Made by a program: the position numbers and the translations under genes. 64,000 bases of DNA. It comes from an uncultured Clostridia bacterium. Lineage in GTDB: Bacteria; Bacillota; Clostridia; Oscillospirales; Ruminococcaceae. Positions 35,561 to 42,603 of this stretch are shown in pieces (positions within the stretch are counted from its first letter, which is position 1; each line of letters begins with the position of its first letter). The notes beneath the pieces are model-generated. The model saw only the letters and a program-made list of their open reading frames with translations, was not told the origin of the DNA and ran no database searches. The stretch is from contig CANQPX010000004.1 in assembly GCA_947625915.1 (NCBI GenBank), positions 31,205-95,204 of the forward strand, read 5' to 3'.

Positions 35561-36277
35561 TCAAAGCTGCCAGTTTTCGGGATCCTCGTCATATTTTATG
35601 ACAAGTATATCTGCAAGCTCCGTATAGCTTTTTCTGCCGAGACCGTGTATATTTTTTATTTTTTCCGAGCCTGCGGCAATGATCTCTTTTATATTGCCGT
35701 AGCCTGCGTTTTGCAAAGTATTATAAAGCCTTGACGAAAAGCCTGCTTCTTCTATGGGAACGGAAGGGATCTCCCGTTCATCTTCATCCGGATCATTGAA
35801 AAAAACATTTTCCGAAATAATTTTTTCCAGATCGAAATTACATTGTGAAGCCGCCTGCAGACCGTCTGCATATCCCGCGCTGTAGCCTTCTTTCAGACCT
35901 GTTTCGTAACCGTCGGAATAAGCGTCCTGATGCCCGATGCCGTAACCGTCGTTAAATCCGAGAGTATAACCTTTGATATTATCTTTTTCCTGTTTTGCGG
36001 AATTATATTTGATAAATTGCTCGGATATCTTTATTTGCTCACAAATTTCTTTTTTGACCTTTTTTATATATTTTTGTGCAATAAGATATCTTTTTGAAAT
36101 ATCTTCGATAGCTGCATTTGTGAAATAACATTCCTTGAATAATTTTATTTTCAAATTTTTTTCGGGAATTTCAAGATAATTTAAAATGCTTTGTATCAAA
36201 GGCAAAAAATCTTCGGGAATATTTTTTGCTGTTCCCATACCGAGATCGGACATCAGCAATTTAACACCGTCCTGCAT
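35561..36277 (-). CDS. HTH-like / deca-GX3 / alpha-CTD-like protein, unknown function
   Basis: 238 aa; AAAGGAG precedes the ATG. I recognise no full-length family. Residues about 50-85 (AIEDISKRYLIAQKYIKKVK) look like a helix-turn-helix of the sigma-region-4 kind. Residues about 103-142 are ten tetrads with Gly (once Ala) every fourth position (GYTLGFNDGYGIGHQD and on), the pattern called deca-GX3 in eukaryotic Yae1/Lto1. Residues about 170-238 resemble the RNA polymerase alpha C-terminal domain (FSSRLYNTLQNAGY, then IHGLGRKSYTEL). It sits between queC and queF on one transcript. Confidence 0.75.
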   Translation of the reverse strand: MQDGVKLLMSDLGMGTAKNIPEDFLPLIQSILNYLEIPEKNLKIKLFKECYFTNAAIEDISKRYLIAQKYIKKVKKEICEQIKISEQFIKYNSAKQEKDNIKGYTLGFNDGYGIGHQDAYSDGYETGLKEGYSAGYADGLQAASQCNFDLEKIISENVFFNDPDEDEREIPSVPIEEAGFSSRLYNTLQNAGYGNIKEIIAAGSEKIKNIHGLGRKSYTELADILVIKYDEDPENWQL

Positions 36278-36291
36278 AAGATCAGACTCCT

Positions 36292-36972
36292 TTAATATTT
36301 CAGCGGATCCTGTACACCGTTCGCTTCAAAAGCGGCGATCCTGTCGCGGCAGGTGCCGCAGGTGCCGCAGGGTCTTTCTCCGCCTTCATAGCAGCTCCAT
36401 GTGAGTTCATACGGAACGCCGAGTTCCAGACCTGTTTTAACGACCTGTGCTTTTGTCATGCCGACGAAGGGGGCTTCTATTTTAACTTGTTTTCCGCTTC
36501 CGAGCCAAACTGCGGTATTCATTGCGTTATTGAATTCTGCCGAACAGTCGGGATAAGCATTTCCCGCGGCGTCGTCCGCGTGTGCGCCGTAGAAAATTAT
36601 CCCGCAGCCTTTGGAGATCGCAACGCTTGCCGCTGCGGAAATAAACAATCCGTTACGGAACGGAACGTAAGTTGAGACAGGCGCGCCGTTTGTTTTTTCA
36701 AGCTGTTCGGCGTAGCTTTCGTGCGGGATATCCGTATCCGAGCGGGAAAGCAGCGAACAGTCGCTGAGATCGAAAATCAGGCTCAGATCGAGTTTTATAT
36801 GTTCGGTCTTATAGAATCCCGCAACGGCATCTGCGGCGGAAATTTCCTTATCATGTTTCTGACCGTAAAATATAGAAAGAGCGGTAACATTTTCCGCGCC
36901 GTATTTTTTTACTGCCATTGCAAGGCAGGTGGAACTGTCCACTCCGCCGCTGAATAAAACAAGTGCTTTCAT
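36292..36972 (-). CDS. queC: 7-cyano-7-deazaguanine synthase
   Basis: 226 aa, ATP-pyrophosphatase fold. PP-loop FSGGVDSSTC near the N-terminus and the C-terminal zinc cluster CYEGGERPCGTCGTC. It converts 7-carboxy-7-deazaguanine and ammonia to preQ0 using ATP. Downstream of folE in the operon; the intervening 124 bases are very AT-rich and carry two GAGTTGAGA repeats. Confidence 0.95.
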   Translation of the reverse strand: MKALVLFSGGVDSSTCLAMAVKKYGAENVTALSIFYGQKHDKEISAADAVAGFYKTEHIKLDLSLIFDLSDCSLLSRSDTDIPHESYAEQLEKTNGAPVSTYVPFRNGLFISAAASVAISKGCGIIFYGAHADDAAGNAYPDCSAEFNNAMNTAVWLGSGKQVKIEAPFVGMTKAQVVKTGLELGVPYELTWSCYEGGERPCGTCGTCRDRIAAFEANGVQDPLKY

Positions 36973-36993
36973 AATTAAAACCTCACTTTAAAA

Positions 36994-37016
36994 GAGTTGA
37001 GAGCTAAGAGTTGAGA
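36994..37016. repeat. Two direct GAGTTGAGA repeats
   Basis: Two exact 9-base repeats 14 bases apart in the AT-rich folE-queC gap. Significance unknown; low-complexity origin is likely. Confidence 0.4.
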
Positions 37017-37096
37017 TTTGAGATAAATAAGTAATTTTTTGCGTAATTATAATTAAAAAAATAAAATACAATTGAAAAATTAAAATAAAAAATTAT

Positions 37097-37681
37097 TTAT
37101 TTGATCTGAAAATATAATTTATCACGCAGATCGCTGTCCGTTTCAAAACGCCCTCTCAGCGTGGAAGTGACCGTCTTTGCAGATGATCTTTTTATGCCGC
37201 GCGCAGTCATGCAGCTGTGATACGCTTCAATAAATACCGCCACATCTTCCGACCCTGAAGCAAGCCCGATTATTTCCGCAATATCCGCTCCCAAACGTTC
37301 TTGGAGCTGTAAACGCTTTGCCGCCATGTCCGCAATACGCGCGATCTTTGAAAGTCCCAGAACTTTTCCTTTCGGAATATACGCGGCGGTAACTTTCATA
37401 TCATACATCAGCGCAAGATGATGTTCACAATATGAAAAAACATCTATATCCTTTACAATAACGATATCATCTTTTCCGTGAGAAATGCCGTCCTCAAAAG
37501 ATTTATTGAACATTTCCGCGATCTCTGCGTTGGTGTAGTTCATGCCCTCGAAAACTTCACCGTACATTTTTGCGACCCTTGCGGGAGTTTCCCGCAAGCC
37601 CTCACGGTCAGGATCGTCGCCTAAAGCGATCAATATCCCTCTGATGTGTTTTTCGATCTCAGCATAATTTATTTTATCCAA
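37097..37681 (-). CDS. folE: GTP cyclohydrolase I
   Basis: 194 aa, TTG start 7 bases after an AGAGGTG site. Zinc ligands in [10 protein letters not shown] and [10 protein letters not shown], and the GTP-binding [10 protein letters not shown] and LQERL segments are clear. It makes 7,8-dihydroneopterin triphosphate, the first step shared by folate and queuosine synthesis. Placement between queE and queC indicates a dedicated queuosine copy. Confidence 0.95.
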   Translation of the reverse strand: MDKINYAEIEKHIRGILIALGDDPDREGLRETPARVAKMYGEVFEGMNYTNAEIAEMFNKSFEDGISHGKDDIVIVKDIDVFSYCEHHLALMYDMKVTAAYIPKGKVLGLSKIARIADMAAKRLQLQERLGADIAEIIGLASGSEDVAVFIEAYHSCMTARGIKRSSAKTVTSTLRGRFETDSDLRDKLYFQIK

Positions 37682-37683
37682 TT

Positions 37684-38352
37684 TTACACACCTCTTTTAT
37701 TCGGATCCCATATTATTTTATGTAACTGCAATTGCAAATTTACTCCGTTCAGATTTTTTTCAAGCATAAAATTTACCATTTCTTCGGGAATTATTTTCCC
37801 GAACACGGGACTTAAATAAACGTGACATTTTTTCGTAAGATCGTATTCCGAAATTATTTCAGAAGCTTTTTCAAGATCGGAAATATTTCCCGCAACAAAT
37901 TTTACGGTATCTTTTTTTTCGAGAAATTTATAATTTTCCATACGCATGGATCTTTCCATTCCGCTTGACGGCAATTTATAGTCAAGAGTAATTGCGGGGC
38001 GAACGGGGGAAATTTTTGCCGCTTCGGAAATATCCGCCGCGCCGTTTGTTTCGATCTCAACATTGAAATTATTTTCGCACAATAATTTCAAAAGCGGGAT
38101 TATCTCTTTTTGTATAAGCGGTTCTCCGCCTGTAACTGTAATATTTTTAATTCCCGAATTTTTTGCGGCTCCGAGAATTTTTTCGGCGGTCATCGGGATA
38201 AAAGCCGCATTTTTTTCATTTGCCCACTTTGTGTCGCAATAGGAACAATTTAAATTGCAGCCCGTAAACCTTATAAAAAATGCAAGCTGCCCTGCTTTTG
38301 TCCCTTCGCCGTTTATGCTTGAAAAAGTTTCGGCAATATTATATTCGTGCAT
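37684..38352 (-). CDS. queE: 7-carboxy-7-deazaguanine synthase (radical SAM)
   Basis: 222 aa from the ATG at 38352, 8 bases after AAGGAA; the track start at 38361 overlaps that site. The radical-SAM cluster motif is [12 protein letters not shown], preceded by [17 protein letters not shown], which is typical of QueE. It rearranges carboxytetrahydropterin to CDG. It follows queD closely on one transcript. Confidence 0.95.
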   Translation of the reverse strand: MHEYNIAETFSSINGEGTKAGQLAFFIRFTGCNLNCSYCDTKWANEKNAAFIPMTAEKILGAAKNSGIKNITVTGGEPLIQKEIIPLLKLLCENNFNVEIETNGAADISEAAKISPVRPAITLDYKLPSSGMERSMRMENYKFLEKKDTVKFVAGNISDLEKASEIISEYDLTKKCHVYLSPVFGKIIPEEMVNFMLEKNLNGVNLQLQLHKIIWDPNKRGV

Positions 38353-38357
38353 AAAAT

Positions 38358-38780
38358 TCATTCCTTTGTACAGCTTGCGCAGTTATTCGGCGTTTCATAA
38401 ACGGTAACGCATTTAACGGCATATCCCATTTCGGAAAGACGATCGTAAAAATATTCCGCAAAATTTTCCGCAGTGGGACGGAAATCCACTTCGATCAAAT
38501 GGAAATTTTCACTTTTCAGTGCGGAGACCGTTTCTTTTTTCAGTGAATTTTTTTCGTAGATGAACGCATGATCGAAGCTGTCCGCAAGCGTTTTCAGATC
38601 TTTTTTTATATCCCCGAAATCAGTTACCATTCCGCGGAGCTGACCGCTTTCGTGAAGTTTCGGGGAACTTATTTCCGCCGATATGATCCAACGGTGTCCG
38701 TGAAGGGAACTGCATTTTCCGCTGTAGCCCGAAAGAAAATGCGCGCTGTCAAAAGCTGCTTCCGTTTTTAATGTATACAT
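38358..38780 (-). CDS. queD: 6-carboxy-5,6,7,8-tetrahydropterin synthase
   Basis: 140 aa, PTPS family. Zinc His in FDSAHFL and LHGHRW, and the active-site Asp/His pair in DSFDHAFIYE. The C-terminal VTVYETPNNCASC holds the pterin-binding Glu. It converts dihydroneopterin triphosphate to CPH4. First gene of the operon, directly after the riboswitch candidate and terminator. Confidence 0.95.
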   Translation of the reverse strand: MYTLKTEAAFDSAHFLSGYSGKCSSLHGHRWIISAEISSPKLHESGQLRGMVTDFGDIKKDLKTLADSFDHAFIYEKNSLKKETVSALKSENFHLIEVDFRPTAENFAEYFYDRLSEMGYAVKCVTVYETPNNCASCTKE

Positions 38781-38803
38781 GATAAAATTTCATCTCCAAA
38801 ATC

Positions 38804-38833
38804 AAAAACGGGTGTGAAGAGACTCCACACCCG
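38804..38833 (-). terminator. Intrinsic terminator/attenuator before queD
   Basis: On the minus strand CGGGTGTG and CACACCCG form a strong stem (with inner AG/CT pairs) followed by TTTTTG. It lies between the aptamer candidate and queD, the position of a riboswitch expression platform. Ligand binding would be expected to allow this hairpin to form and stop transcription of the que genes. Confidence 0.85.
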
Positions 38834-38845
38834 ATGTAAGTCCCG

Positions 38846-38879
38846 GTTTTAATTCGCAGGAGGGTACAAATGAACTGCG
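38846..38879 (-). promoter_or_regulatory. preQ1-type riboswitch aptamer candidate
   Basis: On the minus strand CGCAG pairs with CTGCG, enclosing a loop with TTC and ACCC, then an A-rich tail AATTAAAAC. This resembles the small preQ1-I H-type pseudoknot (TTC...ACCC, then an A-rich tail). The ACCCTC before the 3' stem deviates from the examples I remember, so class is uncertain. Context is strong: transcription starts a few bases upstream, a terminator follows, and the genes make preQ1. Confidence 0.65.
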
Positions 38880-38888
38880 TTTAACCGG

Positions 38889-38917
38889 ATTATATCATAC
38901 ATTTTGCTCGTTGTCAA
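38889..38917 (-). promoter_or_regulatory. Consensus promoter of the que operon
   Basis: On the minus strand TTGACA, 17 bases, TATAAT: perfect consensus. The -35 element and most of the spacer lie inside the last codons of the CotH gene. Confidence 0.9.
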
Positions 38918-40862
38918 TAGTTTTTGCATTTTTTGGTGCAAATTGTCCGCCGCGCATATCGGGGAAATTCCCGCCCTGCGGCATTTCGGGCGGCTCTCCG
39001 CCAAACTGCGGGAAATTTCCATCGGGAGCGGACGGTGCTGTGGGAGTTTCACCTTCGTTGTTCTCGGGGATATTTTCGCTGTTCGGAGGATCGTTATCCT
39101 CGGAGAAATTATTTCCTCTGCCGAAATTGCCAAAGCCCATGGATCGACCTTTGCCGTTCTGCATATCCGTATTTCCGCCAATTGCTCCGCCGCCGCCGGA
39201 ACCGAGAGCGTTCATGCTGACTTCCGATGAGTCGATGAGTTTATCCTGTTCCTGCGCTTGTCCGTCCGAAGTGCTCGGAACGCTGCCGCTTATCTGTCCC
39301 GCAACGCTTTCGGCGCGGAGTTTTCCTATGAGCTTGAACTGTTCAAGCGCCGTTTTGTATTCATCGTATGTGAAAAACGCCGTAGGATCTGACTGCACAT
39401 ATTCGCCGATAAGCGCGTCAAGTTCATCGATAAGCCCGTTGAAACCGCCGTCAGTAAAATATTCTTTTACAAGCATAAGAAGATACTCGTGATAACGGGA
39501 AAGATATTCTTCATTTTCAAAAAGTTTGGAAATAAGCGGGCGTTCGTACATTTCAACGCCGCTTACAGGCGTGTCGATAGGGAAGTTTACCGTTCCCGAA
39601 GCACTGCCGCCCTGAAACGCTCCCCACGCGTAATTGTAGTCCCAAGGCAGGATCTGCAGAACGCCGTCATGCTCATAAATATAATAATTCTGCGCCATTT
39701 CAGAGGAGTAACTGTCAAGGTTCACCACAAACGTATGCACCGCAAGATAGCGAAGTATCTCGTCAACATCAAAATATTCCTCGATATTTTCGCCGCTGTT
39801 AAGGGCTTTCAATGCGGAGATAACTTTTGCATAGTCGGTTTTGTCCGTGCCGCCGCCCACAACATTTTCAAATATCGACGGATAACTTGAAGGCTCATCA
39901 TTGGTATAAACAAGACTTCCGCCGCTGTTTCCCGCGCCCATTCCGCCGCCGCGCCCGAAGTTTTCGCCTTCGCCGTTTTCACTGCGGAAATTTCTCATGC
40001 CACGTCCGAAACTGCTTTCACTGTCCGAAAATGCGGGGAGTTCGGAACTTTCGGGATCTTCCGCATCGGGCGTCTGCGAAGGCTCGGGATCATCAAAATT
40101 CTCCATATCGGGGAATTGGGGCCTTTCCGAACCGTCAAAGCCCTCAAAATTTTCAAAGTTTTTAAAGCCTTCAAAATTTTCCTGCGGAAGATCGGTATTT
40201 TCGGAATTTTCTCCGTTTCCCATGTTTTCTCCTCGTCCTGCTGCGCCGCCTACGGTCTTGACGTTGTAAAGGACTCCGCTTTCATCTCCCGAAACGCGCT
40301 GTTCGTAGCTGTCGTTATATGCTTCAAGGGTAAAGTAAAGCCCCCATTTTTCGCCGTTTACGGAAATGTCGGAATATCCGTAATAGGGCGTGTTTATGCC
40401 CAGCGACTTCATCATGTCAAATGTAACATATTCTTTCATATATGTTGCGTCGCCTATCATGTTGTTGAGAATGAGCATATCAAGCCCGTAACAGGTCTGA
40501 TCGGGAATATATTCGTCAAATTTTATTTTGAAGCTGTATCTGTCGCTGTCAGAAGAACTTACCATCTGTAAACTGTTATTTCCCTTGGGACGTATTCCCA
40601 CGTTGGAAAATGTTGTGCCGTTTATCGTAACGTCAGCCGATATATATTCTTCGTTCATGGCGTTGTCGAGCATTGTCTGCCAGTCGTCCGCATCGGCGGA
40701 AATTTCGATCGAAATTATGTCGCCGTTAAATATTTTTTCGGCATATTCGGGAGTATAGGCATAGGTCTTACCGATATTTAAAAATATCATTCCCGCAACT
40801 CCGACCGCTGCCAGAACGGCGGCTAAGATCGCAATGACATTGAATTTTTTGCTGTCTATCAA
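38895..40862 (-). CDS. CotH-family protein (spore-coat kinase-like), membrane-anchored
   Basis: 655 aa. An N-terminal membrane anchor (about 8-30) precedes a CotH kinase fold in two parts: residues 45-200 (ISIEISADADDWQTML, VGIRPKGNNSLQ, FKIKFDEY) and about 330-520 (TFVVNLDSYSSEMAQNYYIY, LQILPWDYNYAWG). Between them is an acidic Asn/Phe/Pro-rich insertion of about 90 residues, and the last 110 residues are Gly/Asn/Pro-rich. CotH proteins phosphorylate surface proteins in spore formers. The DUF4956 and VTC genes directly upstream form a recurring trio. Confidence 0.88.
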   Translation of the reverse strand: MIDSKKFNVIAILAAVLAAVGVAGMIFLNIGKTYAYTPEYAEKIFNGDIISIEISADADDWQTMLDNAMNEEYISADVTINGTTFSNVGIRPKGNNSLQMVSSSDSDRYSFKIKFDEYIPDQTCYGLDMLILNNMIGDATYMKEYVTFDMMKSLGINTPYYGYSDISVNGEKWGLYFTLEAYNDSYEQRVSGDESGVLYNVKTVGGAAGRGENMGNGENSENTDLPQENFEGFKNFENFEGFDGSERPQFPDMENFDDPEPSQTPDAEDPESSELPAFSDSESSFGRGMRNFRSENGEGENFGRGGGMGAGNSGGSLVYTNDEPSSYPSIFENVVGGGTDKTDYAKVISALKALNSGENIEEYFDVDEILRYLAVHTFVVNLDSYSSEMAQNYYIYEHDGVLQILPWDYNYAWGAFQGGSASGTVNFPIDTPVSGVEMYERPLISKLFENEEYLSRYHEYLLMLVKEYFTDGGFNGLIDELDALIGEYVQSDPTAFFTYDEYKTALEQFKLIGKLRAESVAGQISGSVPSTSDGQAQEQDKLIDSSEVSMNALGSGGGGAIGGNTDMQNGKGRSMGFGNFGRGNNFSEDNDPPNSENIPENNEGETPTAPSAPDGNFPQFGGEPPEMPQGGNFPDMRGGQFAPKNAKTIDNEQNV

Positions 40863-40879
40863 AATATTTCCTCCGTTCG

Positions 40880-41551
40880 TCAGGACATATACTCGCCGTT
40901 ATAGCTCACAAGCGCGGCTTTGGAGATACCTTCCGTGCCTGAAAGCAGATTGCATACCTTTGATGAACTGTCCGAAAGTTTTACTTCTACCATAAGTTCT
41001 ATACCTGCGGCGGTAACGGTCTTGGACTTGATCTGATGTTTTTTGGTGTTGTTTTTGAGAATATCCATAGCCGCCTGTTCGGCGTTTTCGTTTTCACAGC
41101 TTATAACGGCTATGTATGGCGTGTCTGAGGACTTTGCATTTGCGAATATAACAAGGATTATTCCTATAAATACCGAACCTATGACCGCAAGGGGTATAAG
41201 TCCCGCTCCGGTAACTATTCCCGCGGAGATCGCCCAGAACAGGAACGCGATATCAAGGGGTTCCTTTACAGCCGTACGGAAACGTACGATAGACAATGCG
41301 CCGACCATACCGAGGGAAAGTATGATGTTTGATGTTACCGCAAGGATTATCAGAGTTGTTATAAGGCACATAGCCATAAGCGATACTCCGAAAGAACTGC
41401 TGTACATCACGCCTCGGAAAGTTTTTTTATAGACGGCGTAAATAAAAAGTCCCAGTGCAAATGATACGAGCATTGCGATAAGTACGTCGGTAAATGAAAA
41501 ACTGCTTACATTCTCCAGAAAGCTTGATTTAAAAATATCTTTGAAAGTCAT
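40880..41551 (-). CDS. DUF4956 membrane protein
   Basis: 223 aa with four membrane spans in residues about 20-150 and a soluble C-terminal ferredoxin-like half. The conserved core is LSLGMVGALSIVRFRTAVKEPLD, typical of DUF4956. It sits between the VTC and CotH genes (17 and 25 bases away), a combination consistent with a shared surface or polyphosphate function; no biochemical role is assigned. Confidence 0.87.
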   Translation of the reverse strand: MTFKDIFKSSFLENVSSFSFTDVLIAMLVSFALGLFIYAVYKKTFRGVMYSSSFGVSLMAMCLITTLIILAVTSNIILSLGMVGALSIVRFRTAVKEPLDIAFLFWAISAGIVTGAGLIPLAVIGSVFIGIILVIFANAKSSDTPYIAVISCENENAEQAAMDILKNNTKKHQIKSKTVTAAGIELMVEVKLSDSSSKVCNLLSGTEGISKAALVSYNGEYMS

Positions 41552-41576
41552 GATTAAAAACTCCTTATTTTAATTA

Positions 41577-42251
41577 TTAAACATATCTGCCTGCGGCGTA
41601 TTTTGAAAAAGAGCCGCTTTGTCTTGCGGAAAGATGAGTTATATCCGCGATCACCTGCGGCAGGAACTCATCGTATTTTATTTCCATGATAATTTCTTCG
41701 GGAACGGGCAGCGAACCGTCCCGCGCATTGAAAAAGCTGTTTACGTCTCCAGACGATGAGATCTCATAGTCGAAAGTCACGCGGACGTTCCCGAAGGGGT
41801 AAACATACGCCTTTCTGCGGTAGTCGACTATAAGCTTCGGGCGGAGCTGTTCGGCACAGAGTTTTATATAAAACTCTTTCAGCAGCGGTTCTTCCGCTTC
41901 GATGAGAAAATCATATCTGCCGCAAATGAGCATTTCGGTCTGTTCTTTTGTCAGCGGCGCGGAACGTTTCAGGCAAAGTCCGTTGTCTTTGGATTTCTTT
42001 TCCAAGCGGATAAAGCTGTCGTCCATATCGTAAAAACGTATGCGGAATTTTTCCCGTTTATTGACGCCGTCAACTTTTTCGCGAAGGGCTTTGTCGTTAA
42101 AGCTGTCAAAATAAAGGCTCCTTATAAAATAGGAGTCGCCTTTCATATGCTCATCGGGAGCGGCTATCATGCCGATCTTAGACGTAAGACAGAGAAAGTC
42201 GGACATATTTATCCTGTGTTTGAACTCGTGGCGGTATTTCGGTCTTTCCAA
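41577..42251 (-). CDS. VTC-domain protein (polyphosphate polymerase-like)
   Basis: 224 aa, TTG start 7 bases after GGAGG. The triphosphate-tunnel fold of VTC4 is suggested by basic and acidic tunnel strands: YRHEFKHRI, SLYFDS, KFRIRFYD, RLEKKSK, KLIVDYRRKAY, RVTFDYEI and MEIKYDEFLP. The eukaryotic homologue makes polyphosphate from ATP. The bacterial members near CotH are less well understood. First gene of the trio. Confidence 0.87.
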   Translation of the reverse strand: MERPKYRHEFKHRINMSDFLCLTSKIGMIAAPDEHMKGDSYFIRSLYFDSFNDKALREKVDGVNKREKFRIRFYDMDDSFIRLEKKSKDNGLCLKRSAPLTKEQTEMLICGRYDFLIEAEEPLLKEFYIKLCAEQLRPKLIVDYRRKAYVYPFGNVRVTFDYEISSSGDVNSFFNARDGSLPVPEEIIMEIKYDEFLPQVIADITHLSARQSGSFSKYAAGRYV

Positions 42252-42603
42252 GCAGATGCCTCCTTTTTTTGAATCTATCCGATGTTATTATCTTACATTA
42301 TCAATGTTAAAGCTTAGTTAAAACGGGATAAAAATTTGTGAAATAAAAGTGAAAGATCGCAGCTGCTTTTTGTGACAAAATATTACATTATTTTTGCATA
42401 ACGGAGCGTTGATCTTATGCAAGGACGCCGCGTATGCCGTTTTTTAATGCTAAATATAATAAAAACATCTAAGAATTTTATGAAAAATTTATACAAAACG
42501 TCAAAAAAATCTCATTTTGTAAAAATATATTTAAAATTTTATTGAAATGTGCTATAATATAAATATGTATATTATGTAATTCTTAAAAGGAGCTTTTTTA
42601 TAT
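42252..42603. other. Divergent 352-bp intergenic region
   Basis: AT-rich gap between the VTC gene (minus) and the GGDEF/EAL gene (plus). It contains an 8-bp inverted repeat, TTGCATAA (42394-42401) and TTATGCAA (42415-42422), and a TATAAT at 42553-42558 with only a weak upstream hexamer. No c-di-GMP riboswitch pattern and no ORF was recognised. Confidence 0.5.

Noticed and set aside
36994-37016. Regulatory role for the GAGTTGAGA repeats
   Set aside because: Two short copies in a low-complexity AT-rich gap with no link to a promoter; kept only as a minor repeat.
42252-42603. c-di-GMP riboswitch before the GGDEF/EAL gene
   Set aside because: Looked for the GEMM-type conserved segments in the leader and found none.
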